Part shown: one piece after another, positions 15,167 to 20,459 of the stretch | How positions within the stretch are numbered: the first letter of the stretch is position 1 | Layout of the letters: each line of letters begins with the position of its first letter | Assembly: GCA_001942045.1 (NCBI GenBank) | Contig: MSTD01000061.1 | Span: 9,931 to 30,389 of the forward strand | Length of the DNA: 20,459 nucleotides | Direction of reading: 5' to 3' | From: Mycolicibacterium porcinum | GTDB taxonomy: Bacteria; Actinomycetota; Actinomycetes; Mycobacteriales; Mycobacteriaceae | Made by a program: the position numbers and the translations under genes | The notes under the pieces: generated by a model | What the model was told of the DNA's origin: nothing | Seen by the model: the letters and a program-made list of their open reading frames with translations, nothing else | Database searches by the model: none

Positions 15167-15473
15167 AGTGCCGTTGAGCGCTGTGCCGCCGTGTCATATA
15201 TCGCGCTGACCGAGCACTCCGGGGAAGGTCAAGCGCAGGATGCGTTGGACGGCCCGGCCATGTCGGCCGCCGTCTGTCGGCCGCGGCCGTGACTGGCGCA
15301 GAATGCGCCGAGGTCGAGGGCAAGGTCGGCGCTCGGTCGCCGCTCAGGGCGGATCGGCAGGATGACGCGATCCCGCCTGACACATCATCGCCTATCGAAA
15401 GTTACCAGTGCGAGTTATCTTGTGCTACAAGAGAAGTCATTTGCTGCGGCGGTTGCGCTGTTGCCGATTGACA
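15167..15473. other. Gene-free stretch between amidase and hydrolase
   Basis: About 300 bases between the inverted-repeat element and the end of the leftward hydrolase gene. All frames were looked at; only short readings without a recognisable family, start signal or codon pattern appear. It may be remnant DNA from insertions. I see no RNA gene or further strong repeat in it. Confidence 0.5.
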
Positions 15474-16232
15474 CTACGCGTACAGCCGGCAGCGCTCGAC
15501 GAGGATCTGGGCCAGCCGTTCAGGTTCGCTGACCATCAGCATGTGGCAGGTGTCGATCTCGATGAGCGTCTGCACTCCGCCAAGCGCAGCGATGCACTCG
15601 CGTTGAATCTTTGTCGGGACGGCACGATCACGCCGAGTGAGTATCCACGTTCGTGGCACATCGTCAGGCATACCGCTGCCGTCAACTCTTTCTATCATGA
15701 TGGAGGGTGATTCCTGACAGGACCGAGCCAGCGTGAACCTGCGCTGTGCGGGAGTCATTCCGTTGCAAAATACAAACCCCGCCAACGCAGTAGGCAAACC
15801 TCCCGGACGGACCGAACGGCCTTTCTGCACTTTGCGTTTCGCGGTGCGACGTGCGTACCAGCTCATCGCCCCGGGAAATGTGTCCACCAGGGCGCTGCCG
15901 TTGGTTGGCACTTGCGCGGTAGCCAAGATCATCTCCCGCACCCGCCCCGAGCCGAGCTTGGTGACAACACCAGGGACGGTCACCCCAGCCAGCGAATGGC
16001 CGACAATCACGAGGTCATCGAGCGCAGCATCCTCGATGTCCGACACCACCGAGTCGACCCACTCGTCGATACAAGCCGTTATCAGGTCACCGGCCCTATC
16101 TCGCCGACCTGGCAAATCAACGGCCAGCACCCTTAGCATCGGTTCCATGTCTTGGATAGCGTCTACGGTGGGCTGCCAACAATCAGCGGCAAAACCGCCT
16201 CCGTGCACCAGGACCAAAGCGGGCAGCGCCAT
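15474..16232 (-). CDS. Small alpha/beta hydrolase (esterase-like)
   Basis: Predicted 252-residue alpha/beta hydrolase. The oxyanion motif HGGGF is at 10-14, nucleophile S80 lies in GHSLAG, acid D202 in LTRRDRAVP, and H230 in IDTCHMLMVSEPERLA. The layout and length resemble the methylesterase/hydroxynitrile-lyase-like group (short cap, CHMLMVSEP near the end). The ATG at 16232 has a very strong AAGGAGG six bases upstream (16245-16239). It is a single leftward gene between the gene-free stretch and the LLM oxidoreductase promoter, at the right edge of what looks like accessory DNA. Substrate unknown; all three catalytic residues are in place, so it should be active. Confidence 0.87.
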   Translation of the reverse strand: MALPALVLVHGGGFAADCWQPTVDAIQDMEPMLRVLAVDLPGRRDRAGDLITACIDEWVDSVVSDIEDAALDDLVIVGHSLAGVTVPGVVTKLGSGRVREMILATAQVPTNGSALVDTFPGAMSWYARRTAKRKVQKGRSVRPGGLPTALAGFVFCNGMTPAQRRFTLARSCQESPSIMIERVDGSGMPDDVPRTWILTRRDRAVPTKIQRECIAALGGVQTLIEIDTCHMLMVSEPERLAQILVERCRLYA

Positions 16233-16433
16233 GGCGGGCCTCCTTCAGCGCCGGGGGCGCTGGACCGCATCGTAAAGCCCTCGACGCGACGACGCGCCAG
16301 TTTTCGCCACCCGAACGGGCCACAGTCAATTTCAATGTCGATCCATCGCACGATCTAATTTGTTCGCGCGACGCTAGCGCCGCCAATCGCGCTCAGAGAG
16401 GCGGCGGAACACCGCACCGAACTGACACCCACT

Positions 16434-16451
16434 CCCAACCAACTGGTTGGG
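16434..16451. promoter_or_regulatory. 18-bp palindromic operator before the LLM oxidoreductase
   Basis: CCCAACCAACTGGTTGGG: perfect 8-bp arms around a central AC. It ends four bases before the TACACT -10 box at 16456, covering the -35/spacer region, the classic place for a repressor. The TetR gene at the far end of the oxidoreductase is the likely partner. A lone half-site (CAACCA, 19667-19672) lies upstream of the Rieske gene. Confidence 0.65.
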
Positions 16452-16455
16452 TTGC

Positions 16456-16461
16456 TACACT
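16456..16461 (+). promoter_or_regulatory. -10 box of the LLM oxidoreductase, leaderless
   Basis: TACACT fits TANNNT and ends six bases before the ATG at 16468, so the transcript should start at or near the A of the start codon. This supports 16468 over the upstream in-frame ATG at 16447, which lies within the operator. Confidence 0.6.
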
Positions 16462-16467
16462 CCTGCG

Positions 16468-17508
16468 ATGCGCACTGGCATCTTCCTGAGCTATGCCGGC
16501 GGCTTCAAAGAAGCAGCCGACCAAGTCGTCGAACTGGAGAAGGTGGGCGTCGACATCGCCCTGGTCGCCGAGGCGTATTCCTACGATGCGATCAGCCAGC
16601 TGGGATACCTGGCCGCCAAGACCTCCACCATGGAGCTGGGCACCGGCGTCGTCCCGATCTACACCCGCACACCGGCCCTGATGGCCATGAGCGCGGCCGG
16701 CGTCGACTACGTGTCCGACGGTCGGTTCCGCCTCGGCATCGGAACCTCCGGCCCGCAGGTGATGGAAGGATTCCACGGCGTCCCGTTCGACGCTCCCCTG
16801 GGCCGCACCCGCGAGGTGGTCGAGATCTGCCGCAAGGTGTGGCGGCGCGAGAACCTGGACTACGACGGCAAGTACTACCAGCTGCCACTGCCCGCCGACC
16901 GCGGCACTGGGTTGGGCAAGTCGCTCCACCTCATCAATCACCCTGTGCGTGAGCGCATTCCGATCACCATCGCCGCGCTGGGACCGAAGAACGTCGAGCT
17001 GACCGCGGAGATCGCCGAAGGCTGGCAACCGGTGTTCTACCTCCCGGAGAAAGCCGATGACGTGTGGGGCGACGCCCTGAGGGCCGGTGCCGCCAAGCGT
17101 GATCCGGAGCTGGGACCGCTGGACGTGATGGTCAGCGCGAGCCTGGCCATCGGCGACGACGTCGACGACCGACTCGCCTGGGCGAAACCCCAACTGGCGC
17201 TCTACATCGGCGGCATGGGCGCCCGAGGCCAGAACTTCTACCACAAACTGGCCACCCGGTACGGATACGGCGAGGTGGCCGATCACATCCAGGACCTGTT
17301 CCTCGCCGGCAAGAAGGCCGAGGCCATCGCTGCGGTACCCGACGACCTGGTGCGCAACGTGTCGCTCGTGGGACCGAAGGGATTCGTCAAGGAACGCCTG
17401 GCCGCCTACGCCGAAGCCGGGGTGACCACGATGCTGGTGCACCCGCTGGCCACCGACACCGCCGAGACCGTGAAGTTCTGCGAGGAGCTGGTTTCGCTCA
17501 CCCGTTAG
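16468..17508 (+). CDS. F420-dependent LLM-class oxidoreductase, Rv3520c-like
   Basis: Predicted 346-residue TIM-barrel oxidoreductase of the luciferase-like monooxygenase family, the group that in mycobacteria uses coenzyme F420. Family features are ALVAEAYSYDAISQLGYLA (about 31-49), TSTMELGTGVVPIYTRTP, RFRLGIGTSGPQVMEGFHG, and ITIAALGPKNVELTAEIAEGW. Length and these segments agree with M. tuberculosis Rv3520c (347 residues), a gene in the cholesterol catabolic region. It is read rightwards from a leaderless promoter with an 18-bp palindromic operator, and ends four bases inside the convergent TetR gene. With the KshA-like oxygenase nearby, a role in steroid or related ring breakdown is inferred; the substrate is unknown. 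Confidence 0.9.
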   Translation: MRTGIFLSYAGGFKEAADQVVELEKVGVDIALVAEAYSYDAISQLGYLAAKTSTMELGTGVVPIYTRTPALMAMSAAGVDYVSDGRFRLGIGTSGPQVMEGFHGVPFDAPLGRTREVVEICRKVWRRENLDYDGKYYQLPLPADRGTGLGKSLHLINHPVRERIPITIAALGPKNVELTAEIAEGWQPVFYLPEKADDVWGDALRAGAAKRDPELGPLDVMVSASLAIGDDVDDRLAWAKPQLALYIGGMGARGQNFYHKLATRYGYGEVADHIQDLFLAGKKAEAIAAVPDDLVRNVSLVGPKGFVKERLAAYAEAGVTTMLVHPLATDTAETVKFCEELVSLTR

Positions 17509-18161
17509 GGAGTCGGCGCTGCGGCCGGACGCTTGCCCAGTGCCGCATTCAGCAGCAGCGATTCGAACAGCCGGTTCACGCCGTCCATCTCCTCCGGTTC
17601 GGTGACCGCCGCCGCGTGGGCGAAACCGTCGACGATCGCGCCGATCACCCGCGCCACCTGAACCGGGTCGTACTCGGCGGGGATCAGCCCGGCCCGCTGA
17701 CCCTCGACGACCGAACGTGCGAGCGCGTCCGTCATCCGAGCTCCCTGACGCGCATAACCCGCGATCAGCTCGCGGTGCCTGCGGGCATCGATCGGTGCCG
17801 TCGCGACGAACCCGGCGAGTTCGGGAAACTCGCGGTTGATGCGGATCGATTCGGTCAGTGCCGCCCTCAGCAACTCGTGCATCGACCGGGGCCCAGCCAT
17901 CGCCGGCGCGGCACTGGCCAGGATCTTGCTGTAGACGTCGTCGCAAACTGCTTCGAACAACTTGTTTTTCGTACCGAAGTGGTAGTAGACCGAGCCCGCC
18001 GTGACGCCGGCCATCTCGGCGATCTGGTTGTTGGTGGCCGGTCCGTAGCCGAGCTGAGCGAAGCACCGACAGGCGGCATCGATGACCCGTTGCCGGGTGT
18101 CACCACTGTCGATACCCGCGGGCCGTCCCGGTCCGGTCTTGACGGTCTTGGTCGCGCTCAT
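17505..18161 (-). CDS. TetR-family repressor of the LLM/Rieske cluster
   Basis: Predicted 218-residue TetR regulator. The N-terminal tail GPGRPAG is followed by the DNA-binding domain (about 20-70): RVIDAACRCFAQLGYGPATN, QIAEMAGVTAGSVYYHFGTK, NKLFEAV. The C-terminal ligand domain is helical and family-specific. I place the start at the ATG at 18161; an in-frame extension to 18368 would overlap the upstream small gene and adds Arg/Cys-rich sequence of no family character. It lies 49 bases after the four-cysteine protein gene on the same strand, so it may be part of the Rieske operon. It probably binds the CCCAACCA palindrome at 16434-16451. The ligand may be a catabolic intermediate or CoA ester. 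Confidence 0.88.
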   Translation of the reverse strand: MSATKTVKTGPGRPAGIDSGDTRQRVIDAACRCFAQLGYGPATNNQIAEMAGVTAGSVYYHFGTKNKLFEAVCDDVYSKILASAAPAMAGPRSMHELLRAALTESIRINREFPELAGFVATAPIDARRHRELIAGYARQGARMTDALARSVVEGQRAGLIPAEYDPVQVARVIGAIVDGFAHAAAVTEPEEMDGVNRLFESLLLNAALGKRPAAAPTP

Positions 18162-18210
18162 CGGACCATCTTGACCCACAAACCGAGCCCCTGGGTGACC
18201 ACGGCAGTTG

Positions 18211-18489
18211 TCAGCATCGACCGTCGGCCACCGGCAACACCCCGTCCACCGCAGCGGCCACCACCGAATCCCGCATCGCGGAGCAGCCGAGGAACAGTCC
18301 GCGGTCGCTGTGGCCGGCGAGCGCCTCAATGTCACGACGCTGCCGGCACAGCCCGGTCGCCGCGGCATTCCACTGCACGCTGGTCTGCTGCCAGCTGCTC
18401 TTCCGGGCCAGTACGACGGCGCCGCAGTTGCGGCACGAGACCGGCATCATCGGCATCTCGTCGAGCCGAGGATCGAGACGGACTGTCAT
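18211..18489 (-). CDS. Small four-cysteine protein coupled to the Rieske oxygenase (ferredoxin-like or zinc-binding)
   Basis: Predicted 92-residue protein. Cysteines C19 and C22 form a CxxC (VSCRNCGA), with C48 and C69 spaced further on, plus a Cys as the last residue (C92). A KSSWQQTSVQW motif (30-40) sits between the first two pairs. I recall similar short proteins beside actinobacterial Rieske oxygenases, sometimes annotated as ferredoxin; the spacing does not fit a classic ferredoxin, so an Fe-S or zinc ribbon are both possible. Its ATG overlaps the oxygenase stop as ATGA, so the two are translationally coupled and should be made in matched amounts. An electron carrier or assembly partner for the oxygenase is inferred. 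It is too small to be the full reductase. Confidence 0.72.
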   Translation of the reverse strand: MTVRLDPRLDEMPMMPVSCRNCGAVVLARKSSWQQTSVQWNAAATGLCRQRRDIEALAGHSDRGLFLGCSAMRDSVVAAAVDGVLPVADGRC

Positions 18490-19625
18490 GACACCGGCTG
18501 GGTGATGAGGCCGGCGGCGATGTTGTCCTCGATCTCCTTGGTCCAGGCGTGCTGCGCGCTGGTGGTGTCGATCTCGTATTCGAACCGGTCGACCATGTCG
18601 GCCGCCACGTCGGCGGCATCGACGTAGAACTGTTCGTACCACCGGCGCAGCTGGTACACCGGTCCGTCTTCCTCGCACAGCAGCGGATTGTCGATGCGGG
18701 CCTTGGTTTTCCAGATCGCCACGTCTTGTTCGAAGCCGATCTTGACCCAGTCGCCGAGCGCGACGGCGCTCTGCAGCGCCAACTCGTCGGATACCCCTTC
18801 AGGTTTCTTGACGATGATGCCGTATTGCAGGACAAACGAATTCGCGTCGATCGGATAGTGACAGTTGATCAGCACGCTGCGATGGTCGGCGTCGGGATAG
18901 TGGTACGTCAGGTCATCGATCATGAAAGCTGGCCCGTAGTACGACGCCACCGATGTGGTGCCGAGCATGGTCGATCCGCCGACATCGCCGCGGTCGGCAC
19001 GGGTATCGGCATTCATGTACTGGGTTGCGATGTGGCCTTCGAAGATGTTCTTGAAGTGCGTGGGCAGTGACCCGTGCACATAGAAGAAGTGCGCCATGTC
19101 CACCACGTTGTCGACCAATTCACGGCAGTTGGCGTTGACGACCGTTGTGTACCAATGCCAGTCGGTCCACTGATCGCTGGTGGCGCCCTCGATGCGCGGA
19201 ATCGTCACGTCGGCCGGCGGCGGATTACCCTCGGGGTCGTTCCAGACGAACAGCATCCCGTCCTGCTCAAGGGTGGTCCAGGTGGCGGTGCGGGCCAGTC
19301 GTGGTGCGCGCTTGGCGTACGGCACGTTCTTGCAGCGACCGTCACCACCCCACCGCCAGTCGTGGAAAGGGCAGGCGATCTCGTTGCCTTTGACCTGGCC
19401 TTGGGACAGGTCACCGCCCATGTGCCTGCAGTACCCGTCGAGCACGTTGATCCTGCCGTCACCACCGCGGAAGACCACCAGCTTCTGGCCGAACACGTTG
19501 ATTCCGTGAGGATTCCCGTCGCCGAAATCGCGGGTCAATCCCAGGCAGTGCCAGCCACGGGCGAAGCGTGCCGGCGGCGCCTCGGCCTCGATCTGGCGGA
19601 CCTCACACTCGGATTCCATCATCAT
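18486..19625 (-). CDS. KshA-like Rieske non-heme iron oxygenase
   Basis: Predicted 379-residue oxygenase component, similar along its length to 3-ketosteroid 9-alpha-hydroxylase KshA of mycobacteria (386 residues in M. tuberculosis). Rieske [2Fe-2S] ligands are C66, H68, C85 and H88 (GYCRHMGGD and CPFHDW). The bridging D176 and mononuclear iron ligands H179, H184 and D301 are in NVVDMAHFFYVH and FEQDVAIW. All catalytic residues are kept, so it should be active; a steroid or steroid-like substrate is inferred. Three ATGs stand in a row; I choose 19625, six bases after GGAGG (19636-19632). A GTG at 19646 would place that Shine-Dalgarno inside the gene. KshB reductase is not in the window. The small four-cysteine gene follows with a 4-base overlap. 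Confidence 0.92.
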   Translation of the reverse strand: MMMESECEVRQIEAEAPPARFARGWHCLGLTRDFGDGNPHGINVFGQKLVVFRGGDGRINVLDGYCRHMGGDLSQGQVKGNEIACPFHDWRWGGDGRCKNVPYAKRAPRLARTATWTTLEQDGMLFVWNDPEGNPPPADVTIPRIEGATSDQWTDWHWYTTVVNANCRELVDNVVDMAHFFYVHGSLPTHFKNIFEGHIATQYMNADTRADRGDVGGSTMLGTTSVASYYGPAFMIDDLTYHYPDADHRSVLINCHYPIDANSFVLQYGIIVKKPEGVSDELALQSAVALGDWVKIGFEQDVAIWKTKARIDNPLLCEEDGPVYQLRRWYEQFYVDAADVAADMVDRFEYEIDTTSAQHAWTKEIEDNIAAGLITQPVS

Positions 19626-19629
19626 CAGA

Positions 19630-19636
19630 CCCCTCC
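19630..19636 (-). promoter_or_regulatory. Ribosome binding site of the Rieske oxygenase
   Basis: GGAGGGG on the minus strand, four to six bases before the first of three consecutive ATG codons. It decides the start at 19625 against the upstream GTG. Confidence 0.65.
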
Positions 19637-19748
19637 GAAATATCACGGCAACTGTGCTTCACGTCACAACCAGGTCTAACACTCAGGAATCCGAACCGGC
19701 GACGAAAGTCCCACTGGCAGGGATCAGAATCTGCGGCGCGGCACCGGG

Positions 19749-20459
19749 CTAGCCGCCGACCTGCGGCAGCTCGTCAGCCGCGATCGCACACGGTGTCTCG
19801 CCCGTCGGTGCCGCGGCGTCCTGGGCCGGTGGGACCGGGACACCGGGCGCCGCCGCGACGGGCTGCGGTTCGGCAACAGGATCGACAGTGGTCTCGGCGG
19901 GTGCGGACTCGGGTACGTCGGTCGACACCTCCTCGACCGCTGGGGCTTCCGTGTCCTCGACCTCCTCGGACGCAACATCTTCCGCTGCCGCGTCGTCGTC
20001 CGGTTCGAGGTCTTCATCGTCGAGATCGTCAGGGTCGTCGGCTTCTTCGGCGTCGTCCAGCTCCTCGCCCGCGTCGGAAGTGTCCGCTGGGTCGAGCCGC
20101 TCGGGCAGCGAGGTATCGCCGCCCGACCCCAGTGAACCGTCTGCTGAGCCGATCAGCCCGCCGAACAGATCCGCGAGTTGTCGGCCGAGGCCCGACGCCC
20201 CGGATCCCAGGCCTGACAACCCGGCACCTGCCGACCCGGCGCCGGGCAACCCGCCGCCCAGCGCCGAACCCCATCCTGCGGCCGGATCAGCGGCGGCGGG
20301 ACTGGTGGCCGGCGCCATCGGCGAGGCCGGCGCTGCCGCCGAACCAATCGTCGGCGGTGTCAGGGTTGGCGCCGGAGCGGGCATCTGAGCGAGCGGCGGC
20401 GCACCGGCCATCGAGCCGACCGTTCCGGCGGGGTTCGTGATGTCCGCCGGTTCCGGGCC
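19749..20459 (-). CDS. Acidic Pro/Ala/Gly-rich low-complexity protein, C-terminal part (5' end outside window)
   Basis: The frame is open to the window edge, so the 236 or so residues seen are the C-terminal part; an internal ATG at 20411 is not needed as a start. Composition changes in blocks: Pro/Ala-rich, then Gly/Ser/Leu-rich (GSALGGGLPGAG and similar), then a strongly acidic block of Asp/Glu runs (about 20090-19900), then Pro/Ala/Val-rich. The end is ETPCAIAADELPQVGG. No domain or membrane segment is visible and I do not recognise the family. Such proteins in mycobacteria are often secreted or associated with the cell surface or type VII secretion, but that is only a guess. The intact frame through repetitive GC-rich DNA and the strong amino acid bias support a real gene. 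Confidence 0.7.
   Translation of the reverse strand, partial: GPEPADITNPAGTVGSMAGAPPLAQMPAPAPTLTPPTIGSAAAPASPMAPATSPAAADPAAGWGSALGGGLPGAGSAGAGLSGLGSGASGLGRQLADLFGGLIGSADGSLGSGGDTSLPERLDPADTSDAGEELDDAEEADDPDDLDDEDLEPDDDAAAEDVASEEVEDTEAPAVEEVSTDVPESAPAETTVDPVAEPQPVAAAPGVPVPPAQDAAAPTGETPCAIAADELPQVGG

Noticed and set aside
15165..15471. Short open frames on both strands in the gene-free stretch as small genes or transposase remnants
   Set aside because: No start signals, no recognisable motif and composition typical of chance frames in GC-rich DNA.
16393..18066. 557-codon open frame on the minus strand across the LLM gene and the TetR gene
   Set aside because: Both real genes carry clear domains in other frames; this reading has no motif and would cover the LLM operator and promoter.

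Overview
The window reads as high-GC chromosomal DNA of a mycobacterium, probably a fast-growing environmental one of the Mycolicibacterium type. The evidence is a KshA-type Rieske steroid oxygenase, an F420-dependent (LLM) oxidoreductase of Rv3520c type and length, a glmS/hydrolase pair that I recall from other mycobacteria, a ClpC-like N-domain protein, and frequent TANNNT boxes six bases before a start codon (leaderless genes). Species cannot be fixed from the sequence alone. No rRNA, tRNA, CRISPR array, transposase or integrase was seen.

Layout. 1-2788: the end of a drug/metabolite transporter, then a TetR repressor divergent from a two-gene operon (phthalate-dioxygenase-type reductase and PPOX flavin protein). 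Two almost identical palindromes sit in the shared promoter. 2791-6808: a mannitol module, with a zinc dehydrogenase divergent from a fused PTS mannitol permease (mtlA) and a DeoR regulator; the shared control region has a near-consensus CRP site and a direct repeat. 6772-10655: an alpha/beta hydrolase, glmS with a strong hairpin after it, and a dienelactone-hydrolase fold protein that lacks its catalytic serine. 10663-12335: a divergent SDR/LysR pair; the SDR lacks the catalytic Tyr and Lys.

12336-16446 looks like accessory DNA: an APH-type kinase, a stand-alone Clp N-domain protein with two C-terminal repeats, a Tat-exported lipoprotein amidase translationally coupled to it (ATGA overlap), an 85-bp inverted-repeat element, about 300 bp with no recognisable gene, and a small alpha/beta hydrolase. 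The Clp_N-amidase pair is the best candidate for an undescribed system. A single Clp N-domain without an ATPase could act as a decoy or adaptor for ClpC1, and ClpC1's N-domain is the target of several natural antibiotics.

16434-19625: a catabolic cluster with an LLM oxidoreductase behind an 18-bp palindrome, and, on the opposite strand, a KshA-like oxygenase, a small four-cysteine protein and a TetR regulator. 19749-20459: the C-terminal part of an acidic, Pro/Ala/Gly-rich protein that runs off the window.
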